From assembly GCF_014645515.1 (NCBI RefSeq), contig NZ_BMLW01000017.1, positions 19,976 through 83,975 of the forward strand: DNA of 64,000 nt, written 5' to 3'. Each line of letters starts with the position of its first letter. Positions within the stretch are counted from its first letter, which is position 1. Made by a program: the position numbers and the translations under genes. Positions 26,632 to 35,264 of this stretch are shown piece by piece. The notes under the pieces were generated by a model that saw only the letters and a program-made list of their open reading frames with translations, searched no databases and was not told where the DNA came from. This stretch comes from Oceanobacillus neutriphilus (GTDB lineage: Bacteria > Bacillota > Bacilli > Bacillales > Amphibacillaceae).

Positions 26632-27550
26632 TCTCTCCAATCAAATCAAAAAATTTATCTTCTAACGTACCTTTTGCAGCCTGAACTTCATATACATTGA
26701 TATTATTATTTAATAACTCTTTGAGTACTGCTGGTATTTGTTCACGTTTCATCGCTGTTTTTAAGGTTGTTTCATCTGCCATCTCTACAAATAAAGATTC
26801 ATCCAGACTGTCCAGATGGGCTTTCGCAGTCTGCGCATTACTTACAGAGATAATAAATTCTGACATATCTGTGTCCCCAAGCTTCCTGTTCTTTTCTACA
26901 TCCTCTACAGCGATTAAAGAGCCATTTTTTATAACTCCAATACGGTCACACATCAGTTCAATTTCAGATAATAAATGACTGGAAACAATGACACTGACAT
27001 TTTCCTTTTCTGCCAAGGTACGGATATATTGACGAATCTCTTTCATTCCAGAGGGATCAAGACCATTTGTGGGCTCATCCAAAATGAGGATCGATGGTTT
27101 ATGTAATAAAGCCTGTGCAATTCCCAACCGCTGCCGCATTCCAAGCGAGTATCCGCCAACTCTATCATTGATTACCTTCTTCAAACCAACTAATTGGACT
27201 ACCTCTTCTATTCTTTCTTTGGTTGTTCCTGGAACCATTCTTGCAAATTGCTCCAGATTTTTTCTTCCTGTTAAAAAAGGATACATCTCCGGATTCTCAA
27301 CAATCGCGCCAACCTCTCTGATTGCTTCACTATAGTCTGTTTGAATACTTTTGCCAACAATATGGATGTCGCCTTCTGTAATTTTCATTAAACCAACCAT
27401 CATTCGGATTGTGGTAGTTTTACCAGCCCCGTTCGGCCCGACAAAGCCAAAGACTTCACCCTGTTTTATTTGAAAGCTGACTTCTTTAATGATTTCTTTA
27501 TTCTTGATACGCTTACTGACATTTTTTAATTCCAATGCAATTTCAGTCAA
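26618..27550 (-). CDS. ABC transporter ATPase, module 4
   Basis: The 310-residue ATPase has Walker A GPNGAGKTT, signature SLGMRQRLGIA, Walker B ILILDEPTNGLDP and H-loop VSSHLL. A C-terminal extension of about 90 residues follows, usual in the bacitracin/lantibiotic and NatA-like families. The start is a TTG at 27548-27550, seven bases after GGGGAGG; no ATG is better placed. First gene of an operon with a permease and a lipoprotein. The substrate is unknown; no two-component genes are attached to this copy. Confidence 0.88.
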   Translation of the reverse strand: MTEIALELKNVSKRIKNKEIIKEVSFQIKQGEVFGFVGPNGAGKTTTIRMMVGLMKITEGDIHIVGKSIQTDYSEAIREVGAIVENPEMYPFLTGRKNLEQFARMVPGTTKERIEEVVQLVGLKKVINDRVGGYSLGMRQRLGIAQALLHKPSILILDEPTNGLDPSGMKEIRQYIRTLAEKENVSVIVSSHLLSEIELMCDRIGVIKNGSLIAVEDVEKNRKLGDTDMSEFIISVSNAQTAKAHLDSLDESLFVEMADETTLKTAMKREQIPAVLKELLNNNINVYEVQAAKGTLEDKFFDLIGENVIE

Positions 27551-27750
27551 TTCTAGTCCTCCCCGTTCAATTTATTCTTCTTAATCAAGTTATACGAAAT
27601 GATTGAAAAAAAGTTTCAGATTCATTTGTATTTTTAAGTGATTCGTTTATAAATCTGCAATCTCCATTAAAAATGTGTTAGCTCCTATTAAATTTGTCTA
27701 ATCCCTTTTTTATTACTGACGTATATTGAATGGGAAAGGGGGGATAAGCT

Positions 27751-28032
27751 ATGTGTGGTCATCACTCATCAGGAGGAAGACGTAAAGACCCTTGTCGCAA
27801 CACAAGTCGTCCAGGCGCCGACTATCGTCGCAGAGATCATAAACAGGATTGCTGTCATAACATGCAGCAACATCACAACAGATGTGAAAACAGAAATGAA
27901 AATTGTTGTCACAACAGAGATAATCATAGAAACGAACACCATCACGGATGTCGTGAATCGAATCGGTGTGATAACAGACAAAGGAATAGTAACAGAAGAA
28001 AATTCTGTTTTTGCTGTAACAACTTCTACTAA
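27751..28032 (+). CDS. Cys/His/Asn/Arg-rich small protein (possible spore-coat or metal-binding)
   Basis: The 93-residue reading starts at an ATG seven bases after AAAGGGGGG, the strongest ribosome binding site nearby. It contains about 12 cysteines and 11 histidines, with CCHN twice, HNR repeats and an FCFCC end, and is otherwise Asn and Arg rich. I recognise no family. The composition resembles some small spore coat or metal-binding proteins. The two overlapping plus-strand frames and two minus-strand frames are also open, which reflects the AACAGA-type DNA repetition. Only this frame has a good translation start, so I chose it. It ends before a strong hairpin. Confidence 0.6.
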   Translation: MCGHHSSGGRRKDPCRNTSRPGADYRRRDHKQDCCHNMQQHHNRCENRNENCCHNRDNHRNEHHHGCRESNRCDNRQRNSNRRKFCFCCNNFY

Positions 28033-28070
28033 TTAAAGCTTGCAGACAGGCCACCCTCATCTTTTAAAAA

Positions 28071-28112
28071 CACACCAGACTATCAGATATTTTATTCTGA
28101 TAGTCTGGTGTG
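28071..28112. terminator. Strong hairpin terminator
   Basis: A 17-bp perfect stem (28071-28087, 28096-28112) with an eight-base loop is followed on the minus strand by TTTTT. It ends the DUF3189 gene and may also stop the convergent Cys/His-rich gene. Confidence 0.8.
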
Positions 28113-28146
28113 TCCTATAGAAAACTTCTTTTTTTCCTGATTAAAA

Positions 28147-28653
28147 TCAATGAAACTTTTTGTTTTCCAATACAATAACTTTAGTGGTCATAGAATGCCC
28201 CGCTTGTTTTGTTTCCTCAACTAACCGGTTAATCTTTTCACAGCATTGCTTTGCACCGGCAACCAATAAAGGTTCTCCTAAAAAATTGATATTCAATCCT
28301 CTTGATAAGAAGCCTCCCACCGACATTACAAATGGTACAGTTGGAGAAGTATTGGAAATAATAATCTTTTCATTCATCGAAGTTCTTTCATGTAACAAGA
28401 CTGCTAATTCTTTTATAGCTGGCACAACATATTTATTATTTCTTCTTCCTATGGTGTATACTGCATTATCCTCGTCATCCATACCATGGAAAATAAGTTT
28501 GCCAAGATCGTGCTTCGTTAACTTATTGAAATACCTGACATGAAGTATTTCTTCCTTTTTCAGCTTTCGATTCGTTGGAAGTTTATTTAAATGATAAGCT
28601 GCTGCAAGTGAAGTAGTATGTGTACCGCCGTAATCGTTGTATATATAAATCAA
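28147..28653 (-). CDS. DUF3189 family protein
   Basis: The product of about 168 residues starts at a TTG (28651-28653) seven bases after a GGGGGGG run. It begins IYIYNDYGGTHTTSLAAAYHLNKLP, the conserved start of DUF3189 proteins. A middle KLIFHGMDDEDNAVYTIGRRNN and a later SNTSPTVPFVMSVGGFLSRG follow. An ATG-initiated version from 28749 reads through non-conserved sequence and is less likely. The family is common in spore-forming Firmicutes and has no assigned function. Confidence 0.75.
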   Translation of the reverse strand: MIYIYNDYGGTHTTSLAAAYHLNKLPTNRKLKKEEILHVRYFNKLTKHDLGKLIFHGMDDEDNAVYTIGRRNNKYVVPAIKELAVLLHERTSMNEKIIISNTSPTVPFVMSVGGFLSRGLNINFLGEPLLVAGAKQCCEKINRLVEETKQAGHSMTTKVIVLENKKFH

Positions 28654-28811
28654 AGTAATTCCCCCCCTTTCAAAAATATTCTTTTTATCCCTTCTGAATT
28701 CATCACCTGCTTTACTTAATAAATCCGCTTCACGAAAACTTTTAATCAAGATTTATTATTATCCAAAATATATAAAGTAATGCACCCAGGGCATATCATT
28801 TACTGAACAAA

Positions 28812-28850
28812 TAAAAAAGGATAAACAACACATATATGTATTGTTCATCC
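28812..28850 (-). terminator. Terminator of the VOC protein gene
   Basis: On the minus strand GGATGAACAA and TTGTTTATCC arms (plus 28819-28850) are followed by TTTTTTATTTG. Confidence 0.75.
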
Positions 28851-28872
28851 TCAATAGTTTATATAAAATTAA

Positions 28873-29283
28873 TTAATCTTTTGTATAATTTAAATCCCAA
28901 ATAACCCCAAACCTATCTTTCACCTTCGCATATTTTGCTCCCCAAAATGTATCCTGAAGCTTCATCAATACAGTACTTTCCTGTTGCAGGGCATCATACA
29001 CCTTCTGAATACCTGCTTCACTTTCAAAATCAAGTACCAATGAAATATGATTCCCTGTTTCAACATGCTGATTGGGAAAAGTGTCCGAAACCATAAAAAA
29101 TAACGCATCCTTTTTAAATTGAGCATGGATAATTCTGTCTTCTGCTTCAGGAGGAGTTGGGTAATCCGCTTCACCAAACGTCTGCATCGACAGGACTTCT
29201 CCTTCAAAAACCTTCTTGTAGTAATTTAAAGCTTCTTTGGCATTCCCATTAAATGTGAGATAAGGTGTTGTCTGGTTTTTCAT
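28873..29283 (-). CDS. VOC-fold (PhnB-like) protein
   Basis: The 136-residue protein matches the PhnB/3-demethylubiquinone-9 type vicinal oxygen chelate proteins: PYLTFNGNAKEALNYYKKVF at the start, a central HAQFKKDALFFMVSDT, NHISLVLDFES and the closing WGAKYAKVKDRFGVIWDLN. VOC proteins bind a metal and a small molecule; many act in antibiotic binding or isomerisation, but the substrate here is unknown. It is a single-gene unit with its own terminator. Confidence 0.88.
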   Translation of the reverse strand: MKNQTTPYLTFNGNAKEALNYYKKVFEGEVLSMQTFGEADYPTPPEAEDRIIHAQFKKDALFFMVSDTFPNQHVETGNHISLVLDFESEAGIQKVYDALQQESTVLMKLQDTFWGAKYAKVKDRFGVIWDLNYTKD

Positions 29284-29331
29284 GAGATACCTCCTCTTTA
29301 TTAGTTAACCTGATGAATTTTCTTCCGTTAG

Positions 29332-30432
29332 CTACTGAAGAAAATTCTCTGTATAAAACGGCTGGTCACTTTCATTAAAATCAACACCGACTCCTAAATA
29401 GCTAAAGCTTTCATGTAAAATATTTTCCCGATGACCAAGGGAATTCAATAAACCCTGATGAGCAAAAATACTGCTGAACTGTCCGTAAGCGAGGTTCTCA
29501 CCAGCACTTAAGAAAGAAATACCATCTGCCTTCATCCGGTCAAAAGGAGATTGGCCTTCTAAATTAGTATGACTGAAGTATTGATTGACAGCCATGTCAG
29601 TACTATGCTTTCTTGCTGTTTCTCTTACCTCTTCATCCCATTCTAAAATAGGCAGCTCCTGTTTCACACGGGTGGCGTTGGTTAAATCAAATAACTGGTA
29701 TTCCAACCCTTCCTTCAGCGCCTCACTGCCGGGCGTATAAAGTGTGCTCTTTGCAGCTTCTAAGTCTTCATCTATGATCTGGACAGCAGTTACTTCATCC
29801 GATTCATGTAAATCATAAAACATGGTTACATAAGTGCCATCCATATGATAAACATCATATTCGCCTTCACTCTCTATTTTATAATTAAACCAGCCGTTAC
29901 GAATCATTTCTTCCGGCTGACCTAATGTCTCATTTACAGACGTCTTGGAATCACCAAGCGAAATATCGTGCTTTGATGATAGTAAATCCTGATTGGTAAA
30001 GAGTCCGCGGACTACATCCTGCTCATCATAAGCAACCATCATAAAGTTTTGATAGTTTTCATGGTAAGTGGACCACTCTACCCCATATTCATTTTCACTT
30101 TTCCGTTCAGGTTCCCCGTACATCTCTTCAACCTGATCTCTTGTGTCTCCAATTTCTACATTACCGATGGAAAAAGATTGCTCCTCCGGTGTAGTGAGCT
30201 CCGGTGTTTCTACTTGCTCATACTCTTTATCTGTTTCCGAACCTGTAATGGAATTAAAAAATGAAGCAGCCTGATCGGACACTTGCCTGAAGTAAAAATC
30301 ATTATCTACCGCGTCATTAATAAAATCGCCTGCAGAGGAAAATGTATCACTTACAGCTTCGGGGATAATATCGCGGACCGGCTCTTCCCATAATGGTTTC
30401 GTCCAAATGGCTAACAGTATAATTAACAGCAA
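29332..30432 (-). CDS. CAP-domain protein, YlbC-like, with uncertain start
   Basis: The product has an N-terminal hydrophobic helix and an extracellular CAP-associated region (about residues 88-225: two repeats of FSIGNVEIGDTRDQVEEMYGEP and ISLGDSKTSVNETLGQPEE). A C-terminal CAP/SCP domain follows (about 245-366: LFDLTNATRV, HSTDMAVNQYFSHTN, GENLAYG, HRENIL). This resembles Bacillus subtilis YlbC. The only recognised start codon in frame is a TTG at 30432 inside a T-run with no Shine-Dalgarno. The conserved-looking frame continues upstream (KRLFFLLL) without ATG, GTG or TTG before a stop. Confidence 0.78.
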   Translation of the reverse strand: MLLIILLAIWTKPLWEEPVRDIIPEAVSDTFSSAGDFINDAVDNDFYFRQVSDQAASFFNSITGSETDKEYEQVETPELTTPEEQSFSIGNVEIGDTRDQVEEMYGEPERKSENEYGVEWSTYHENYQNFMMVAYDEQDVVRGLFTNQDLLSSKHDISLGDSKTSVNETLGQPEEMIRNGWFNYKIESEGEYDVYHMDGTYVTMFYDLHESDEVTAVQIIDEDLEAAKSTLYTPGSEALKEGLEYQLFDLTNATRVKQELPILEWDEEVRETARKHSTDMAVNQYFSHTNLEGQSPFDRMKADGISFLSAGENLAYGQFSSIFAHQGLLNSLGHRENILHESFSYLGVGVDFNESDQPFYTENFLQ

Positions 30433-30643
30433 AAAAAATAATCGCTTGAAAATAGCTATCCCAACCTTTTTAATCTCTTTGATGCAGCAAAAGAATTATA
30501 GCTGATATTCTATTATTTACTGAATCAGTCTTTGTTAATCCTAAAAAGTATATTAGTGAATTAACTTATGTAAATTATACTATCTTCAAATTACTTTCAA
30601 CAAATCTAAGCATTTTTTCTTGATAAAGACATGTTATATAAAC

Positions 30644-30686
30644 AAAAATCTGCTTCCTTCATAAGGTGAGAAGGAAACAGATTTTT
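30644..30686 (-). terminator. Terminator of the DUF819 gene
   Basis: AAAAATCTGCTTCCTTC and GAAGGAAACAGATTTTT arms form a stem ending in T-runs on either strand. It closes the minus-strand gene that starts at 31921. Confidence 0.85.
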
Positions 30687-30694
30687 TACTATTC

Positions 30695-31921
30695 TTACAT
30701 CATGGTGCCAAACCATACAGCAAGGAAGGTGCCGATATAATTTCCAATAATATAACCGAGTGTACCGACAATTAGTATCGGACCAACCAATTGCCGCCAG
30801 CCTTTTGCAATTGCAAAAGCGGCTGCAGTAGTTGGACCGCCGATATTTGCATTACTTGCCAGCAGTATTTCCTCTAGGCTCATTCTGAACAGTTTTCCGA
30901 AAACAAGAGAAAGTACTAAATTGATTGCGACAATAATAAATGCAAAAACAAGCAATAATGGTGCCGTATTAATGATTAATGTAATAGACGCCGGTATTCC
31001 AATAACCACGAAAAATATGTGAATCAGATATGTCCCTATTTCCTGACTGCCGTTTAAATTGGAAAAGTAATTCGGAAAAACACCCAAAGCAATAAAGGTA
31101 AGCGTCGTTAATACAAGATATTGATCCCCGATGATTCCATTTAACAGGTTATAAAAAAAGGAAGCACTCTCCCCACTTGGAATGATTCCGGCAAAGAAAT
31201 CGGCAATTTTCAAAGAAACAACGACTAAAAGAAAGGCTGTTCCAATAGAGAGTGCCATATCCTTCAGTGAAACTTCCTTTCTCTTCCAAAAGCTTTCTGC
31301 CAATGTTTTATCATCATCCGCTGATTTATTCTGCTCCACTTCGTCAATATGAGGCGTTGGATAACGTTTTCTAATAAAATTAATGGCAGGAATAGCCATC
31401 AGCATGATAAATAATAACGCCATCATTAAATTATCAGCAACAACAGCGGCAGAAATAATTTCACCAGGAGTATCAAATTTAGCAGCCATTGCCGCAAAAT
31501 TCACGCCTCCCCCAATATATGTAGCACTGAAAATACCGCTTAATTGATCCAACAGAGGTATGTAATTCCGCAAAGTAAAAAATGCAACAATTGTTCCGGC
31601 AACCGTACCAATAGAGCTCAGCAGAAAAATAATTAATAATCTGCTACTCTCCTTCCATATTTTTTTAATATTAACGTGAAATAATAAAAGTGGTATTGCT
31701 AATGGAACAATAACAGACCAGACAGCGTCATATACCGACGACTCTGTTGGAATGATGCCAAAATTGGATAAGGCCATCGCTCCTACTAACGCAATTATTG
31801 CTCCTGTAATCTTAGAGGCCCAGCTATAGCGTTGTTCTAAAAAAATACTGACAGATGCCCAAATAATGATAATTCCCCATAGCGTGATCGTATCATCTGC
31901 CTGAATAAATGTTTCTTTCAT
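30695..31921 (-). CDS. DUF819 family multi-pass membrane protein
   Basis: The 408-residue protein has about ten hydrophobic helices and the DUF819 (YjcL-like) layout: an N-terminal WGIIIIWASVSIFLEQRY, a middle FSATYIGGGVNFAAMAA, a polar loop (about 195-220), and ASNANIGGPTTAAAFAIAKGW near the end. The two repeated small-residue motifs (YIGGGVNFAA and NIGGPTTAAA) suggest an inverted-repeat transporter fold. The substrate is unknown. It is monocistronic. Confidence 0.85.
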   Translation of the reverse strand: MKETFIQADDTITLWGIIIIWASVSIFLEQRYSWASKITGAIIALVGAMALSNFGIIPTESSVYDAVWSVIVPLAIPLLLFHVNIKKIWKESSRLLIIFLLSSIGTVAGTIVAFFTLRNYIPLLDQLSGIFSATYIGGGVNFAAMAAKFDTPGEIISAAVVADNLMMALLFIMLMAIPAINFIRKRYPTPHIDEVEQNKSADDDKTLAESFWKRKEVSLKDMALSIGTAFLLVVVSLKIADFFAGIIPSGESASFFYNLLNGIIGDQYLVLTTLTFIALGVFPNYFSNLNGSQEIGTYLIHIFFVVIGIPASITLIINTAPLLLVFAFIIVAINLVLSLVFGKLFRMSLEEILLASNANIGGPTTAAAFAIAKGWRQLVGPILIVGTLGYIIGNYIGTFLAVWFGTMM

Positions 31922-32073
31922 CAGCTCCCCATCCCCTTCTCGTTTCGGCTTGTATCATATTTTACCATTTAAAATGGATAATTTCGCAGGTATTGCGGAG
32001 TATTTTTTAGAGATTATAGTAACTATACAGCTATTATTTTACTTGGAAAGAAACGCTGATAATAAAATCCACC

Positions 32074-32108
32074 AAAAAACCTCTCTAACTGCTTTAGAGA
32101 GGTTTTTT
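32074..32108. terminator. Terminator of dapA
   Basis: AAAAAACCTCTCTAA and TTTAGAGAGGTTTTTT arms surround a four-base loop. The T-run is present on both strands. Confidence 0.9.
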
Positions 32109-32122
32109 AATTTAATTATTGC

Positions 32123-33004
32123 TTATTTAACTTTCTCAAATAAGTCTAATTTATGATTTAAGGACTGCAGCTGTTCATCATTCAATGGCAGTAATGGCAA
32201 ACGGACTCCACCAACGTTAACTCCATTACGGTTTAATGCTGCTTTGACAGGAGCAGGGCTCGGTGCTGCAAACATTTCCTGCATTACCGGCAGAATACGC
32301 TGATGAATAGAAGCAGCTTTTTTCACATCTCCCTGTTCATATGCAGCAATCATCTCCTGCATCTCATTGCCGATAATATGTCCAGAAACTGAAACAATAC
32401 CTATTGCCCCGACTGCAAGAGAAGGCAATGTGATAGCATCTTCTCCACTGTATACAGAAAAGCTTGCGTCTGTTTGCGCCACCATCTCTGTTACCTTATC
32501 CATATTGCCGCTCGCATCTTTAATTGCCACAATATTGTCAACAGCAGACAGACGGACAGCCGTTTCAGCTGCCAGGTCTACAGAAGTTCTGCCAGGTACA
32601 TTGTATAGCATCACTGGTAATTGAACCGCATTTGCCACTGTTTTAAAATGTTCATATAAGGCGTCCTGAGAAGGTTTATTATAATAAGGTGTTACAAGCA
32701 TAATTGCATCAACACCCGTTTTTTCAGCAGCTTGTGACAGCTCAATAGACCCTTTTGTATGATTGGAGCCTGTGCCTGCAATCACTGAAACCCTTCCATT
32801 AACCTTCTGTACCGTATGCGAAAATAATGCCAGCTTTTCTTCAGTTGATAAAGTTGGTGATTCACCTGTTGTTCCTGCTACCACCAATCCATCTGAACCG
32901 TTATCAATCAAGTACTCAATCAGGTTATCTAATGCAGCGTAATCAATTTCTTTCTCCTCGTTAAATGGCGTTACCATCGCCGTGACCACTTTTCCAAAAT
33001 TCAT
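32123..33004 (-). CDS. dapA: 4-hydroxy-tetrahydrodipicolinate synthase
   Basis: The 293-residue enzyme condenses pyruvate with aspartate semialdehyde in lysine and diaminopimelate synthesis. These also feed cell-wall peptides and spore dipicolinate. Visible features are GTTGESPTLSTEEK (T45, T46 of the proton relay), PYYNKPSQD (Y108 region), LYNVPGRT (Y134) and the Schiff-base lysine K162 in IVAIKDASGN. The ATG at 33004 follows AAAGGGTG; the longer form starting at 33034 adds non-conserved residues. It is not in the usual asd-dapG-dapA group here, so it may be a second copy. Confidence 0.93.
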   Translation of the reverse strand: MNFGKVVTAMVTPFNEEKEIDYAALDNLIEYLIDNGSDGLVVAGTTGESPTLSTEEKLALFSHTVQKVNGRVSVIAGTGSNHTKGSIELSQAAEKTGVDAIMLVTPYYNKPSQDALYEHFKTVANAVQLPVMLYNVPGRTSVDLAAETAVRLSAVDNIVAIKDASGNMDKVTEMVAQTDASFSVYSGEDAITLPSLAVGAIGIVSVSGHIIGNEMQEMIAAYEQGDVKKAASIHQRILPVMQEMFAAPSPAPVKAALNRNGVNVGGVRLPLLPLNDEQLQSLNHKLDLFEKVK

Positions 33005-33162
33005 AACAACACACCCTTTGTATAATATCAACATTACTTGATGAAAAATAGACGGATATCGTCTAAGTAAAGTGCCTTAAAAAACTAGAGGATGGAAAAT
33101 AATAAAGACAAGCAGAAACAGTTTTATTTTTATCCCTACTGCTTCCGGATTTATTTGATTCT

Positions 33163-33429
33163 CTAATCATTATTCATTACTTCCACTATTTCCACAAAAT
33201 AAAAAGCACCAACGGAGACCGCTGCTGCACAAACAATAAATTGTCCTCTCAGCTGATAGCCCTCCACATAGTTTCCTATATGACAGCACCGGATTTATTC
33301 AATCCCAATACCAGTACAATAAGAATAAGGCTTATTATACTTCGGCAAATTCCCCTTTCCATATGCTTCATCGCCAGCCTATTCTGCCTCTGCATATTTA
33401 CTGATGGTCTTTGCACCTCTATCGTTCAT
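33163..33429 (-). pseudogene. Possible decayed small membrane protein, or two tiny ORFs
   Basis: The 613-base gap between dapA and cysK holds, on the minus strand, three successive open stretches in different frames. They are MNDRGAKTISKYAEAE, then RLAMKHMERGICRSIISLIL leading to VLVLGLNKSGAVI, then GNYVEGYQLRGQFIVCAAAV to EIVEVMNND. Joined by small indels they would make a two-helix membrane protein of about 85 residues. Alternatively the last two are separate small ORFs; AGGA precedes a GTG in the third. No family is recognised. Confidence 0.3.
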
Positions 33430-33617
33430 CTATGAATAATGAATTTGTCTGTATTATAGCAGGAATACGCAAGAAAAACAAATGAAAAATAGAGGTTTTT
33501 ATGGAGTGAGAAAAGCTTTATAATGACCACTTTAAGATACAGACACCTGTTATTGCTCAATTTCTTTACTGGTAAACTATGCAAAATAAAAAAATAGGTG
33601 ATTCGCCTGCTGCTTTA

Positions 33618-34544
33618 TTACTTCCCCTGCAGAAATTCCATAGACAAATATCTCTCTCCTGTATCAGGAGCGATACAAACTACCTTTTGGGAAGGTTCCA
33701 GCCGCTTGGCAACCTCTCTGGCTGCATAAACAGCTGCAGATCCAGATGGTCCGATAAATAATCCTTCTTTTTGAGCAAGCTCCTGCAATAAATGCAATGC
33801 CTGTTCATCATTAATTTGCATAATTTCATCATAAATAGATGTATTTAAAATCTCAGGTACAAAGCCGGGGCTTGTTCCCACCAGTTTATGCGGGCCGGGC
33901 TCTCCTCCTGATAAGACCGGCGAGCCCTTTGGCTCAACAACAGTAATATGTAAATCTGGAATAAATTCTCTTAGTGATTCCCCTGTACCTGTTACGGTTC
34001 CTCCTGTACCGGCAGTACAGACAAAGGCAGCTAATTGATAGTTCATATCCTTTAAAATTTCAAGTGCTGTCGTTTTACGATGCGCATCAGGGTTCGAAAT
34101 ATTTTTAAATTGCTGGGGAATAAAACTGTTTGGTATTTCCGCTTGTAATTCCAGTGCTTTCTTTATGGCGCCTGGCATTTTTTCATTACTTGGTGTCAAA
34201 ACTACCTTGGCTCCATATGCTTTCAGAAGATTTCTCCTCTCTTCTGTACTATTATCCGGCATCACAAGAATTGCCTGATATCCTTTTGCAGAAGCTGCCA
34301 TCGCCAGCCCTATTCCTGTATTTCCGCTTGTCGGCTCAATAATCGTATCGCCCGGCTTTATCAGTTCTTCCTGCTCCGCAATATGAATCATATGCGTTGC
34401 AGCCCTGTCCTTTACACTGCCGCTCGGATTAAACATCTCCAGCTTCACATAAATTTTTGCTGCATTTTCCGGCTGCAGTTTATTTAGTGCCACCATAGGT
34501 GTTTCTCCAACTAATTCTGTAATATTATCTACAACTCTCATCAT
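33618..34544 (-). CDS. Cysteine synthase family PLP enzyme (CysK/YtkP-like)
   Basis: The 308-residue fold-type II PLP enzyme carries the Schiff-base lysine K45 in NPSGSVKDRAA, the substrate loop TSGNTGIGLA, the phosphate-binding GTGGTVTGTGE and a C-terminal GPSGSAAVYAA. It would form cysteine from O-acetylserine and sulfide. The length and motifs fit CysK; the exact paralogue (CysK or YtkP-like) cannot be decided. GGAGGGGAC precedes the tandem ATGATG. It follows the PH-domain gene by 12 bases and is probably co-transcribed with it. Confidence 0.9.
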   Translation of the reverse strand: MMRVVDNITELVGETPMVALNKLQPENAAKIYVKLEMFNPSGSVKDRAATHMIHIAEQEELIKPGDTIIEPTSGNTGIGLAMAASAKGYQAILVMPDNSTEERRNLLKAYGAKVVLTPSNEKMPGAIKKALELQAEIPNSFIPQQFKNISNPDAHRKTTALEILKDMNYQLAAFVCTAGTGGTVTGTGESLREFIPDLHITVVEPKGSPVLSGGEPGPHKLVGTSPGFVPEILNTSIYDEIMQINDEQALHLLQELAQKEGLFIGPSGSAAVYAAREVAKRLEPSQKVVCIAPDTGERYLSMEFLQGK

Positions 34545-34556
34545 TGTCCCCTCCCT

Positions 34557-34970
34557 CTACTCTTTTAATAAACGATTATCTACTGAAATATCAGGATTTA
34601 TCTTCATCAGTTCTTCTACAAAAGTAAACTTATCCTTTGGTGAGATTGCAATCAAATCATATTTCCCGCTTCGAATTTGTATACGATCAAGCGACAATGC
34701 CGGTGCAATAATCGGCATCTTTGCCAGAAGGATTAACTCCATGTTTTCTATATAAATCGTTTGACGGATTGGCCCATAATAGACAATTAAACGGTCTTTA
34801 TCAATCTTATACCCGGTACGGAACCAAAACCAAAGCAATATGCTGCATAGTATGAGCATAATGATTAAATTAGTTATCTGCCCTTTCAGTAATGGAATAA
34901 GCACGCCGCTAAGTACAACAGCCCAAAAAATGACCACCATCCAGGTATCTTTTTTCGATTCAAAATACAT
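34557..34970 (-). CDS. Bacterial PH-domain membrane protein
   Basis: The 137-residue protein (start MYFESKKDTWMVVIFWAVV) has two N-terminal helices (about 9-28 and 33-50) with few residues between, then a small PH-like domain (about 55-137: GYKIDKDRLIVYYGPIRQTI, LSLDRIQIRSGKYDLIAISP, FVEELMKINPDI). This is the short PH family seen in many bacilli. The ATG at 34970 follows GGGGGGAA. Function unknown; it may tether to the membrane. Confidence 0.78.
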   Translation of the reverse strand: MYFESKKDTWMVVIFWAVVLSGVLIPLLKGQITNLIIMLILCSILLWFWFRTGYKIDKDRLIVYYGPIRQTIYIENMELILLAKMPIIAPALSLDRIQIRSGKYDLIAISPKDKFTFVEELMKINPDISVDNRLLKE

Positions 34971-35195
34971 TATATTCCCCCCGCTCATCCTGACAATTTG
35001 TTTCTTCTTCCATTATAGCTACTGAAAGTATATATACCAAATTTCAACATTATTGCTGCATGCTAAATTTATACAATAAGAAAAACTTATATCAATTAAA
35101 CATTGCGTTCTCTGTTAAGAACATAATGTTTTTTAGCTTCACTTACATCTATAAGTATAAGTAATCTCTATTTATGTCTCATATCCTTCAACACA

Positions 35196-35224
35196 AAACA
35201 AAAAGCAGGGTATACTTTATACCC
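35196..35224 (-). terminator. Terminator of the exonuclease gene
   Basis: GGGTATA and TATACCC arms (35208-35224) are followed on the minus strand by CTGCTTTTTGTTTT. Confidence 0.7.
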
Positions 35225-35264
35225 CGCCCTGGTACAGAGCATGCCCCTCCACAAAAAAATTAAT

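Noticed and set aside
27755..28036. Val/Ile/Thr-rich alternative frame over the Cys/His-rich gene
   Set aside because: Its ATG is too far out of phase with the GGGGGG site; the ATG at 27751 is spaced correctly. Retained only as an alternative.
33005..33120. Lysine riboswitch before dapA
   Set aside because: The leader is short and A/T-rich without the multi-stem lysine-aptamer pattern.
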